NCBI RefSeq assembly: GCF_900142605.1
Contig: NZ_FRBL01000002.1
Coordinates: forward strand, 62,001-126,000
Direction: 5' to 3'
Source of the DNA: Chitinophaga jiangningensis
GTDB lineage: Bacteria; Bacteroidota; Bacteroidia; Chitinophagales; Chitinophagaceae
DNA: 64,000 bases
In this document: piece by piece, positions 8,322 to 16,143 of the stretch
Layout: each line of letters opens with the position of its first letter
Position numbering within the stretch: the stretch's first letter is position 1
The notes under the pieces: generated by a model
Database searches by the model: none
Seen by the model: only the letters and a program-made list of their open reading frames with translations
Told to the model about the DNA's origin: nothing
Translations under genes and position numbers: made by a program

Positions 8322-9191
8322 CTATTGCTTCGGGTTTTCATCCCAGTAGTTCATTCTATCTTCCAGCCGGTCGATAAGTTGATTCATGAAAGAAAACCGA
8401 TCTTTCTTTCTCAGACGGATTTCCTGAAATGTCCGATAGAAATTACCAATATCAATGTTAAACAATTGGGAAAGCTCGGCTGCAATATCCTTTACTTCCG
8501 CGTTACCATCATTGATAACGCCAGCTGAAAAAAGGGCATAGATAAGTTCGGTAAGAGCGGTCTTGGAGCCTGTCCAACGCAAACCTTTATTTCCTTTTCG
8601 TTGCGCAAGTCCGACCTGTTGCTGCGATGCGTCTACCAATGCCAATTGCTCGTACAGGTAGTCGCAGTAAAGTTCATTGGCAATAAACTCGGCAATGGTG
8701 CTATCGTGCTGTGTTTGAAACTGGCTATCTACTATCATGTAAGTACCATCTGCATACATCAGATCGTCCACCTTCCTGATAAAATAAACTTTATCTAAAA
8801 ATGTCTGCCCTGATTTATAGTAGTAATGCAGATCGGCATTTTTCTTAACGTGTTTCGTTATCCTGCGGATCTCACGTTTAAAGTTTTTAACAGAGTTTAG
8901 TTTATCTGCCGGTATCGGTCGGTTAACCTCCAGGTCATAGATTTTACGAAAGAAAATAAGTCGGCTCATAAATTGGGGCTTCATTTCCTTGAAAAAGGAA
9001 ATTTCACTTTCTTCATCAGCAAAGCCGTTTTTTATTACCTGCTGTCTTAAACGCTCTATAGCTAACTTTACCACTTCAATTCCACGCCGTGCATATTCAA
9101 TTCCGCTAAGGTTTTCTTTTTCTAATCCATCTAACTCATTTACCATTTCGCTATGGAGCGATACGTATATGGAATATCGCTGCTTCTGCAT
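8322..9191 (-). CDS. RteC-domain regulatory protein
   Basis: A 289-residue all-soluble helical protein matching the RteC family, which in CTnDOT raises expression of excision genes. The N-terminal third is a long helical region. The middle (LNSVKNFKREIRRITKHVKKN, about residues 105-125) and the C-terminal part (KGLRWTGSKTALTELIYALF, about 200-220) are the best-conserved RteC segments; the latter resembles a winged-helix DNA-binding region. It stands alone, ends in a clear terminator, and is divergent from the next gene. A role in switching the element between integrated and transfer states is inferred from the family. Confidence 0.82.
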   Translation of the reverse strand: MQKQRYSIYVSLHSEMVNELDGLEKENLSGIEYARRGIEVVKLAIERLRQQVIKNGFADEESEISFFKEMKPQFMSRLIFFRKIYDLEVNRPIPADKLNSVKNFKREIRRITKHVKKNADLHYYYKSGQTFLDKVYFIRKVDDLMYADGTYMIVDSQFQTQHDSTIAEFIANELYCDYLYEQLALVDASQQQVGLAQRKGNKGLRWTGSKTALTELIYALFSAGVINDGNAEVKDIAAELSQLFNIDIGNFYRTFQEIRLRKKDRFSFMNQLIDRLEDRMNYWDENPKQ

Positions 9192-9465
9192 AGGGAATAG
9201 TTTTATAACTTTATATTACCCATACAATCAGCACAAAACCCGTGCAAATCAGGCTTTCAGGATAGATCAAAAAGGAAGTTTAAAACAGCAAATCGGAAAT
9301 ATTTCAACTACATTGATTCTGGCCTTCATTTACCTATATTTCGGCCTAGAAAAAGGACACTCAGGGTTTTAAAGAGGAAGGAAAAAACGTGGATAAAATT
9401 ATGGACAATAGAGGCCCGCAAGCATAGTTTTTGTATTGCTGGTAGTATACACTTTCTAAACAAAA

Positions 9466-9897
9466 ATGATCATGAACTATATGAGCATTCCTGATGGAGC
9501 AATGCGGTGGAGCGGCAGTAGGGAAGAATTTATAGAATTTGTAATGATAGTGGCAGACTTTTGCATCTGTAGTGATGAAAAATACTTAGCAATAAATAAA
9601 CAGGATTTTTTCAGTCTATGCGATGCACTGGGAAACGACTTATCAGTGTTCTTTAAAGTTGATATTTCCCCACACACTTGTTTTTCCGACTTCCGAAAAA
9701 ATACCACAATAGATAACCGCTTCACTAAACGTATAATTAGTTTAATGAAGCGGCTAAGGGACGATGAACAGTTTTTATTGTTTCTTTACGAACAAAAGAT
9801 CATGCCGTCCATTGAGTATATAAGTGAGGAAACAATTAAATGGAACAACGCAGAAAAGATCGCCACCTTACTCTGGCTTTACATTAGTCAGCGATGA
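9466..9897 (+). CDS. Hypothetical protein divergent from rteC
   Basis: A 143-residue soluble protein that I do not recognise. It has mixed helical content and no membrane segment or signal peptide. The start could be Met1, Met3 or Met6 (MIMNYMSIPDG). It is transcribed away from the RteC-like gene, with a 274-bp gap between the two starts, and its 3' end overlaps the 3' end of the next gene by 10 bp. Its place beside rteC suggests a regulatory accessory, but nothing in the sequence proves this. Confidence 0.6.
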   Translation: MIMNYMSIPDGAMRWSGSREEFIEFVMIVADFCICSDEKYLAINKQDFFSLCDALGNDLSVFFKVDISPHTCFSDFRKNTTIDNRFTKRIISLMKRLRDDEQFLLFLYEQKIMPSIEYISEETIKWNNAEKIATLLWLYISQR

Positions 9898-10421
9898 TTA
9901 TAAATCAAACTAATAAGGCTATTCACGCATTGAAAAAACGTCAATGCGGAAAATCGTTCTCTGCCAATATCATCATCACATATAATCACCGATTCCAGCA
10001 TACACAATAATTCCGCCCGGACATACCGTTTCTTATAGGATTTTGCAAACTCAGTCAATACGGGAAGAGTATTCTCCCTTTCTTCCTTTGATAGCGCAAC
10101 GCATTTATTTAACTTCTTAAACAACTTCCTAGCCTCACCTTTGAGCATTTGCAAAGCCTTTTCGCGTGCCTTGCTTTCAATATAAAAGGCTTCAATAATG
10201 CGCTCAAAATCTTCACAAAACGCCATCAGCATTTTCCGATCTTCACCGGTATCATAACCTCCATAATCGTTTGTCAGACAAATATGCAACCAAGCCTGTA
10301 ATCGCTCTCTCATGCTATCAAGGTCAAAATTGGAAAACACTACAGAAAGTATCTCATGCCGAGATCCCCTTAATTGATAGTGCAACGTATACTCCATTTT
10401 TTTGTCCTGAGATTTCTTCAT
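9888..10421 (-). CDS. Hypothetical helical protein
   Basis: A 177-residue, charged, probably all-helical cytoplasmic protein without a recognised domain. The real start may be Met9 (MEYTLHYQ). Features are a Lys/Glu-rich middle (KALQMLKGEARKLFKKLNK) and a C-terminal segment with several Cys and Asp residues. It lies 19 bp downstream of the nucleotidyltransferase-HEPN gene in the same direction, so the two are probably co-transcribed. It could be a partner of that protein. Confidence 0.6.
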   Translation of the reverse strand: MKKSQDKKMEYTLHYQLRGSRHEILSVVFSNFDLDSMRERLQAWLHICLTNDYGGYDTGEDRKMLMAFCEDFERIIEAFYIESKAREKALQMLKGEARKLFKKLNKCVALSKEERENTLPVLTEFAKSYKKRYVRAELLCMLESVIICDDDIGRERFSALTFFQCVNSLISLIYNHR

Positions 10422-10440
10422 ACGGCTACAAATTTAGAGA

Positions 10441-11304
10441 TTATTCAAGTGCTTTCACATCTAATAATCCAGACTTTCCCGCATCCACCAGTATATCCAG
10501 TACCAAATTGGCCTTTCCCCTTAACTTCAAAACATTGGGCATTGCCGGAGAAAAATCATACGCATATCGAGCACCAACGTAGGACTTCTGTAGTAGTTCC
10601 AGCAGCTTTTTACGATCCACCTGGTCAGCAGGGAAAACCTCCAACAATTTATAAGTTACAAGACCTGCATATCTCAGGAGTCTATCGATACTATGAGTAT
10701 CGACAACAAAGCCACTGCCAATCAAAATGAGTGTTTTTAATGACTGTTCAAAACACTGATGAATCATAAATGCAGCTAACTCCGCTTCATCCCGTGCAAT
10801 GTATAAATCTGCACCCGCAAGAAACTCTGTGGCACGATGTACGGTTTTCTCATACTCCTTTTGCCACTCTCTGGGCTGCTTTACTTCTATTTCGTTGAGA
10901 TCAGGTAATTCGATACTACCAGCGTCATATAGAACAGCGCCAGCCTTTTGCGCAGATGTTGCAAATATGTTTCCTTCCTTATACTTTTCAGTAAAACGCC
11001 CCTTCTCCATTACTATAATGGTAGTCCTCATTACTGGGGCGCATTTCTGCTCCAAAATATCTTCCCATTCGCTCATCGGCCTACCTTCCAAATCCGGTAT
11101 TATTACTAATAGAAAATAGTCGCCCATATAGTTTGATGCAGGAGAGGTACAATTGAAAATCGTTTCAGTACGGCGCTGGTAAAGCGAAGACCCCAACAGA
11201 TAAATTATTTCCGCTGGTACTGCCTCTCTAATTATTCGTACAATTTCAGGTTGTGCATTTTGAAAAAGACTGCTATGGGAATTGAACAAATTAAAGGTTC
11301 GCAT
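10441..11304 (-). CDS. Nucleotidyltransferase-like and HEPN two-domain protein
   Basis: A 287-residue protein. The N-terminal half has a degenerate nucleotidyltransferase fold: a GSS motif near residues 38-40 and a strand DYFLLVIIPD near 63-72, but not the canonical GS-x9-DxD. The C-terminal half (about 150-280) is a HEPN domain with the typical RATEFLAGADLYIARDEAEL helix, IHQCFEQSLKTLI, a THSIDRLLRYAG segment and ARYAYDF near the end. Such fusions are common in Bacteroidota mobile elements. Minimal nucleotidyltransferase-HEPN pairs act as toxin-antitoxin systems, but a toxin role here is inference because key catalytic residues seem missing. Confidence 0.75.
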   Translation of the reverse strand: MRTFNLFNSHSSLFQNAQPEIVRIIREAVPAEIIYLLGSSLYQRRTETIFNCTSPASNYMGDYFLLVIIPDLEGRPMSEWEDILEQKCAPVMRTTIIVMEKGRFTEKYKEGNIFATSAQKAGAVLYDAGSIELPDLNEIEVKQPREWQKEYEKTVHRATEFLAGADLYIARDEAELAAFMIHQCFEQSLKTLILIGSGFVVDTHSIDRLLRYAGLVTYKLLEVFPADQVDRKKLLELLQKSYVGARYAYDFSPAMPNVLKLRGKANLVLDILVDAGKSGLLDVKALE

Positions 11305-11336
11305 CGGTTGTTGTTTTGTATTATTAAAATTATAGG

Positions 11337-12023
11337 CTATAGTTTATTACTGTTTTTTGAACGGCTAACCAGTTCGATCATTTCAGTAGTAAGTAGGGAA
11401 AAGTTCTTTGTCGTTACACGACCTATCATTTCAGCGTCAGCATTGGATAAAGTCATGTTGTACTTTCTATGGAATGTTGAAGTAGACCAATTGCATTGTT
11501 CCATGATCTCTGTTCTATTTCTTACCATAAAATTCTGGATGACATTATTAATATCCGCTAAAATATTGCCGTTCATATGCTGCGCTGCCGCTTCGATCTC
11601 GCTGCCAATAAACCGCGACTTTTGATTGTAGTAATCAGTGCTGGATGAAGATGTATAATCGGGCGCGTTTGTATAACTCATATTTGGTGGATGCCGGTCT
11701 TTTTTAGGCTTATTCTTACTTCCAATAGGCCGACCTGCCTTTCGTTTACTACTATCGGGTTCACCATCACTATTTTGCACTGGCAACACTGAATACCGAA
11801 TCTCTTCACGATTTTCCCAGGCGAATGCCTTTGTCGGTTCAAGCGTATCAGGATCAATCTTTGGCCGTACACCTAAAGATTTCCAATTTCCGGGCTTACC
11901 GGGTAGCCCCTGATTAGATTTCTTACCGGAGCCGGCACGAAAGACAGCTTCCTGCTTTGCGCTCAGTAACTTTTTGTTTTCATTCGTATAATCATTCATT
12001 TCAAATTCCTGTAGACTGTTCAT
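11337..12023 (-). CDS. AT-hook-like DNA-binding protein of the ICE
   Basis: A 228-residue protein with a disordered, basic N-terminal half and a helical C-terminal part. The segment KRKAGRPIGSKNKPKKDR near residues 92-110 is a GRP-type AT-hook-like motif expected to bind the minor groove of AT-rich DNA. The C-terminal region (about 140-215) has helices that may be a small helix-turn-helix. It is grouped with a short hypothetical and a SWIM protein in the same direction. A regulatory or nucleoid-associated role is likely, but the target is unknown. Confidence 0.55.
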   Translation of the reverse strand: MNSLQEFEMNDYTNENKKLLSAKQEAVFRAGSGKKSNQGLPGKPGNWKSLGVRPKIDPDTLEPTKAFAWENREEIRYSVLPVQNSDGEPDSSKRKAGRPIGSKNKPKKDRHPPNMSYTNAPDYTSSSSTDYYNQKSRFIGSEIEAAAQHMNGNILADINNVIQNFMVRNRTEIMEQCNWSTSTFHRKYNMTLSNADAEMIGRVTTKNFSLLTTEMIELVSRSKNSNKL

Positions 12024-12045
12024 TATAGAATAAGCGTTTAATTGA

Positions 12046-12324
12046 TTATTTTTTGACTTTCTTTTGCCACATCAACCACGTAGCCTCTAAAAGCATTTCC
12101 ATTTCAGTATAAAAAAACAAAGACTGATGTGCTTTGTCGTGATGGATACTTTCACGGCAATAATACCCTACGCAACAGCTGTAAAAATCCCACAAGAGTG
12201 TTCTCGCATCCTGCAAAGTGAAATTGTTATAGAAGCATTCAATTGCGTCCAATGATGAATGGATATTATTTTCCTCCATTCTGGATTGCCTGAAGCATAG
12301 TTCGGCAGCATACTTTTTTTTCAT
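12046..12324 (-). CDS. Small hypothetical protein
   Basis: A 92-residue acidic-to-neutral protein with several aromatic and Cys residues (FYSCCVGYYCRESIHHDKAH). It has no signal peptide and is predicted mostly helical. It lies 12 bp after the SWIM-protein gene and 22 bp before the AT-hook gene, in the same direction, so probably in one operon. I do not recognise the family. Confidence 0.55.
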   Translation of the reverse strand: MKKKYAAELCFRQSRMEENNIHSSLDAIECFYNNFTLQDARTLLWDFYSCCVGYYCRESIHHDKAHQSLFFYTEMEMLLEATWLMWQKKVKK

Positions 12325-12336
12325 ATCGCGTAATTT

Positions 12337-13572
12337 TTATGCGATGGTATATTTTTCTGAAAGGGGAGTTAAAATGGCTTCGCCAAAATCCTTTTTATGC
12401 TCTTTAAAAAAACAGATATGACCTATTCTATTGTACCATTGGGCAATCGCTGCATCCTGATAGGTTGAAAACATATACAACCGGCCTTGATGTATAACAA
12501 AGAAAGGATAGCTGATATTGAATCCTGATATGGGTTTGCCTTTGATCTTTATTCCTAAATCCATTTGGAATCGCTCTTTTGTATAGGTTACCTTGAAATA
12601 GATAACTGGGGTATCTGCGCAAACTGCTATCCGATTAGCATTTGATTTATTGGGGCGTGGCCTTCTGCGGAATATCCGTGACCCAAAGTAATGATAGGTA
12701 TATATGAATACTTCATTTTGTAACATTGGAAACAACTTTTTCCATTCGTTATAAATTACCTGCGTCTGCTTATCCCAGTTGGGTTCCCTGCAATAATCAC
12801 GTTGCTCTCCTAATGCGTCTGACTTCTCCCTGAGCTGATCGGCTTTAATAGACAGGTCAAGCTGATGTACGTTCATCAGCTTTTCATGTTCACTTTCCAC
12901 CATAGGCAGAAATTTTACCCACGACAATACTTTATCATTCCCTATGGTTAGCCTACCGAGGGCTGGCATCAAAAATGGCAATTGTCTGCCACTGTGGGGC
13001 AACATCACGAAAAATGCAAGTGATTCACGTTTCGCGGGGAATCCTACTTCCGGTGGAACTTTCAATTTCAGCATTTCATCTAACGGCAGCGGGTAAGCTG
13101 ATTTCTCAAATGGAAACAACTGCATGACCTCTTTTCTTTTTTTTACAGAGATCCCGCGCTCATTTTCTTCTTTGTCAAAAGATGCCGGGTAACTAAAGGC
13201 AAGATCAAACACGTTATTTCTCACCAGCTGAGAAAAGTAGCCCTTGCCGTATTTACCAGTTATCGCCTCTATTGTTTTGTAGGCGTGTAAACAGGTTCCG
13301 GGTCTTTTCTCTTTACAGCTGCAAACAACCTGTAATGAATTGTCAACGATTTTAAATTTCACTACATAGTCGTTGGAAGGGAAGAAACTATTGAGCGTAA
13401 GTTGATGACTTTTGTACTCCATGAATTTAATGGTAGGTACGCCTATTCCTGTGAGCAAATCTGCATCCAGACAATTTTCTTTGAGAATTTCAAGGGAGAT
13501 ACCGTAGTCTTTGGTCAATGGTAGGATCGCAGTCCCCGCTGCTGATCTTGGAAATGATTTAGCTGTAACCAT
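12337..13572 (-). CDS. SWIM zinc-finger protein
   Basis: A 411-residue protein. Near residues 84-97 it has VVCSCKEKRPGTCLHAYKTI, the CxCx(n)CxH pattern of SWIM zinc fingers, which bind DNA or proteins. The rest shows no catalytic motif I recognise, although the C-terminal 200 residues contain ordered strand-helix patterns. It is the first gene of a three-gene leftward group and starts about 80 bp from the divergent XRE-regulator region. SWIM proteins are frequent on Bacteroidota ICEs; their function there is unknown. Confidence 0.65.
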   Translation of the reverse strand: MVTAKSFPRSAAGTAILPLTKDYGISLEILKENCLDADLLTGIGVPTIKFMEYKSHQLTLNSFFPSNDYVVKFKIVDNSLQVVCSCKEKRPGTCLHAYKTIEAITGKYGKGYFSQLVRNNVFDLAFSYPASFDKEENERGISVKKRKEVMQLFPFEKSAYPLPLDEMLKLKVPPEVGFPAKRESLAFFVMLPHSGRQLPFLMPALGRLTIGNDKVLSWVKFLPMVESEHEKLMNVHQLDLSIKADQLREKSDALGEQRDYCREPNWDKQTQVIYNEWKKLFPMLQNEVFIYTYHYFGSRIFRRRPRPNKSNANRIAVCADTPVIYFKVTYTKERFQMDLGIKIKGKPISGFNISYPFFVIHQGRLYMFSTYQDAAIAQWYNRIGHICFFKEHKKDFGEAILTPLSEKYTIA

Positions 13573-13650
13573 GATTGTTTTGTTTCTCGCAAATCACGGA
13601 GTTATCAAAACGAAAACCACATTTTCAAATCTGTATTTTACCACTCCTTA

Positions 13651-13662
13651 GTTGACTTTTAC
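13651..13662 (-). promoter_or_regulatory. GTAAAAGTCAAC motif (inverted single copy)
   Basis: GTTGACTTTTAC on the plus strand is an exact inverted copy of the 12-mer GTAAAAGTCAAC. The motif also occurs near 15348, 37684, 37705 and 38305, with one-base variants at 15369 and 38325. It lies about 35 bp upstream of the likely ATG of the first XRE-family gene, where an operator would be expected. Confidence 0.6.
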
Positions 13663-13696
13663 AAATACTGAAAGACATATACTTGTATTGATTATT

Positions 13697-14122
13697 ATGC
13701 TTATGACAAATTGTTCAATACACGAAGGGAAAAATGTTAGAAAGCTAAGGCTGATCTTAGGACTAAAGCAGAATCGGATGGCATTTATACTGGGAAAGAA
13801 TTGGAACCAACAGAAAATATCTTACTGGGAAGGAAGGCATAAAATAGAGATTTCCACGTTAAATGAAATTTCCCATGTCTTACAGGTTCCTGTTTGGATT
13901 TTTCAGATTCCTGAAAATATATTTAATGGAATTGTATTACAGATTCAGAAGCCGATAATACTTGATGATTATTTCTACATGCAAAAAATTGTAGAACTTT
14001 ACGAACGGTTATTACAAAGCGAAAGAGAGAGGTATGCCCTTTTAGAAGCAGTAGAGTGGGTTAAATGTGCAACGAGTAGCAGCGAATCAAAAGAAAGCAC
14101 TAATCAATCTTTTGATTTTTAG
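13697..14122 (+). CDS. XRE-family HTH regulator
   Basis: About 141 residues from ATG 13697. A longer frame opens with TTG at 13652, inside the repeated GTAAAAGTCAAC motif, so it is not used; ATG 13703 is also possible. Residues about 12-70 form a helix-turn-helix with VRKLRLILGLKQNRMAFIL and QQKISYWEGRHKI. The C terminus has the IVELYERLLQSERERYALLE coiled coil found in the three XRE paralogues on the opposite strand. It converges with the next gene, overlapping its 3' end by 23 bp. Confidence 0.75.
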   Translation: MLMTNCSIHEGKNVRKLRLILGLKQNRMAFILGKNWNQQKISYWEGRHKIEISTLNEISHVLQVPVWIFQIPENIFNGIVLQIQKPIILDDYFYMQKIVELYERLLQSERERYALLEAVEWVKCATSSSESKESTNQSFDF

Positions 14123-14492
14123 CGTTCAAAGATTTTAATATCAATTCGAGTGTTTCTGAAATCTTATCGTATTGATTTGAATTGTTTGTCTGATGAAAGT
14201 TATTAGCAATTGTTGAAGTTTGAACTCCGCAATTTTCATAAAAATTCAATGTATTATATTGTACCTTTTCATCACTAAAATCGATTAGCCCTTGTTCTGT
14301 TACTCCTAAAGCAACAGCGATTTCTTTTAGCCTTGAAATTTCAATTTCGCTTAACTGTTCAAGTTGCGATACCTCTTGCGCAGATATGCCCAGGGCGTTG
14401 CCCAAATCAATTTCGGTAAAACCCCGTAATTGACGTACAGCACTAATTTTTCGGCCTAGATGTTTACTATAATTATTTTCAATCACTGTCAT
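14100..14492 (-). CDS. XRE-family HTH regulator
   Basis: A 130-residue DNA-binding protein. The HTH is at about residues 10-65 (GRKISAVRQLRGFTEIDLGN, then SAQEVSQLEQLSEIE). It is followed by the segment VQYNTLNFYENCGV, which also occurs as VLYNTINFYDSSGV in the neighbouring gene. The C terminus is a short helix. It is the last of three tandem leftward XRE genes that are 4 and 12 bp apart and clearly one operon. Confidence 0.82.
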   Translation of the reverse strand: MTVIENNYSKHLGRKISAVRQLRGFTEIDLGNALGISAQEVSQLEQLSEIEISRLKEIAVALGVTEQGLIDFSDEKVQYNTLNFYENCGVQTSTIANNFHQTNNSNQYDKISETLELILKSLNAKNQKID

Positions 14493-14496
14493 TCAA

Positions 14497-14907
14497 CTAT
14501 TGTTTATCTTTTCTCAATTTTTCAGCTTTCAATCGTTCTCCTGCAATCAATTTTTCATACAAAGACATAGCCTGATGAATATCGAAAGTATTAAGATTCT
14601 CGATGTTATTGCAACAGATCCCGGAAGCAGATACACCACTTGAATCATAGAAATTAATAGTATTATATAATACCTGATCCTCATGGTATTTTTTTAGTCC
14701 CTCTACGGTGACTTCCAGAGCTTCTGCAACTCTCTCTATTTTTTCATCATCTAATTTCTCACTTTGTTCTAATTTTGAAACGGCTTGTTTCGACATTCCA
14801 CCCAGTCTTTCGCCTAACTGAGTTTGTGAAAACCCACGCAAACGTCTTATCCTTTCAATCTTTCTGCCCATGTGTGCAGAGTTATTGCTATTTATAGACT
14901 TTTCCAT
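14497..14907 (-). CDS. XRE-family HTH regulator
   Basis: A 136-residue HTH protein. The DNA-binding domain is at about residues 13-68 (GRKIERIRRLRGFSQTQLGE, then MSKQAVSKLEQSEK), followed by YNTINFYDSSG and a C-terminal helix MSLYEKLIAGERLKAEKLRK likely to form a coiled coil. It is the middle gene of the three-gene XRE operon and closest to its downstream neighbour. The shared tail suggests that these regulators may form mixed dimers; this is inference. Confidence 0.85.
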   Translation of the reverse strand: MEKSINSNNSAHMGRKIERIRRLRGFSQTQLGERLGGMSKQAVSKLEQSEKLDDEKIERVAEALEVTVEGLKKYHEDQVLYNTINFYDSSGVSASGICCNNIENLNTFDIHQAMSLYEKLIAGERLKAEKLRKDKQ

Positions 14908-14919
14908 TTGATTTTATAT

Positions 14920-15324
14920 TTATTCTTTGGTAGAAATTTTCTTTAACATTTCAACTTTCTCTTTTTCACTGGTTAAAAGCCTTTCGTAAAGTTCTACAAT
15001 TTTCTCAACGGGATTAAATGTACCTGCAACTGAATTTATTGAATTATCAGAGAACGTGCAATCTCTAACGTTATTTATATTATTGATAACATTTCTTTCA
15101 TCAAACTCTTTGATTACCTCAGCCGATACTCCTAATGCCTCCGCTACTTTTACCAACATAGCATCATCGATATTTTCCTGCTTTTCAAGTGCAGAAATGT
15201 CCTGCTGAGTTAATCCTAAATCTGTAGCTAAGGCATTTTGCTTAACATTCATATAGACCCTGATCTTTTGAATGTTCTTTCCATGATGCTTAGTCGTTTG
15301 TATTTCGGGAGAACCTGTAACCAT
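14920..15324 (-). CDS. XRE-family HTH regulator, first gene of the tandem
   Basis: A 134-residue HTH protein. The DNA-binding region is at about residues 12-68 (GKNIQKIRVYMNVKQNALAT, then LTQQDISALEKQENI). An Asn-rich linker (INNINNVRDCTF) and a C-terminal helix VEKIVELYERLLTSEKEKVE follow. It begins 24 bp from two direct repeats of the GTAAAAGTCAAC motif (15348 and 15369), which lie where an autoregulatory operator would be expected. It heads the three-gene XRE operon. Confidence 0.83.
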   Translation of the reverse strand: MVTGSPEIQTTKHHGKNIQKIRVYMNVKQNALATDLGLTQQDISALEKQENIDDAMLVKVAEALGVSAEVIKEFDERNVINNINNVRDCTFSDNSINSVAGTFNPVEKIVELYERLLTSEKEKVEMLKKISTKE

Positions 15325-15347
15325 AAACGAATTTTAAGCACAATATA

Positions 15348-15380
15348 GTAAAAGTCAACCAAATTCCAGTTAAAGTCAAC
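15348..15380 (+). promoter_or_regulatory. Two direct GTAAAAGTCAAC-type repeats, 21 bp apart
   Basis: GTAAAAGTCAAC at 15348-15359 and GTTAAAGTCAAC at 15369-15380 start 21 bp apart, two turns of B-DNA. They lie directly upstream of the leftward XRE operon. The same spacing is seen at 37684/37705 and nearly so at 38305/38325. The likely use is as an operator for one of the XRE proteins; an iteron role is an alternative. Confidence 0.6.
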
Positions 15381-15523
15381 CAAAAATCCCATGAAAGTAG
15401 AACAACTACGACTAATTTGCTAGTAAAGTTAATTTCCCTTGCCGTTGGCGATAATATAAACATGGATACGAGTGGCATTTTACCCGGCACCAGTCAATAT
15501 TTCTAATACAATCTAAATCACGC

Positions 15524-16102
15524 ATGAAGTTTTTCCTTTTCATTGCGCTGGCCGTTATTTGGCCGGCACGATCCCCCTTTGCGCAGGATCTCCAACCTGC
15601 AAAACCTCATCGCCTCTCCGTGGGTGATACTGTACCGGATATTTCCTTCTTCCTGTGGCCTGAATCCAAGCCCACACAGCTAAGTGACTTTTCCGGCCAA
15701 CTGGTTATTCTGGACTTCTGGGCTACATGGTGTAATAGCTGCATACGCATGTTCCCTAAAGCCGATTCCCTGCAAAAGCAGTTTTCCGGGCAGGTGCAGT
15801 TCTTACTAGTAAATAGTTGCCGGCCTACACAGGACAGCACCCCGCAGCTACAAAAGTTTTTCCGGCGCTGGCAGGACACGAAAGGACAGCCTTTTCCCCT
15901 TGCTACAGCCACCAACGACACTACCGCATTCAAACTGTTCCCGCACATCTACATACCACACTACGTATGGATTTCAGCAGATCGAAGGGTATTAGGCATC
16001 ACCAGCGCGGAAGCAGTTACTACCAGCAATATACAGAAAGCATTGAACGGACACATTCTACAGGAGCCTATTAAGGGCGACAGATACGACAAGGATTATT
16101 GA
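15524..16102 (+). CDS. TlpA-like periplasmic thioredoxin
   Basis: A 192-residue protein with a signal peptide (residues 1-21, ending SPFAQ) and a thioredoxin-like domain (about 30-175). The active site WATWCNSC places the reactive cysteines at residues 70 and 73. A VGDTVPDISF-type TlpA/AhpC start is present near residue 33. The family reduces or oxidises exported proteins in the periplasm. It runs 42 bp into the SusC gene in the same direction, so it belongs to the thioredoxin-SusC-SusD cargo and may service proteins handled by it. Confidence 0.88.
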   Translation: MKFFLFIALAVIWPARSPFAQDLQPAKPHRLSVGDTVPDISFFLWPESKPTQLSDFSGQLVILDFWATWCNSCIRMFPKADSLQKQFSGQVQFLLVNSCRPTQDSTPQLQKFFRRWQDTKGQPFPLATATNDTTAFKLFPHIYIPHYVWISADRRVLGITSAEAVTTSNIQKALNGHILQEPIKGDRYDKDY

Positions 16103-16143
16103 CACAACCAAAACAGCATTTTTCACCAAAACACCTTTTATCA

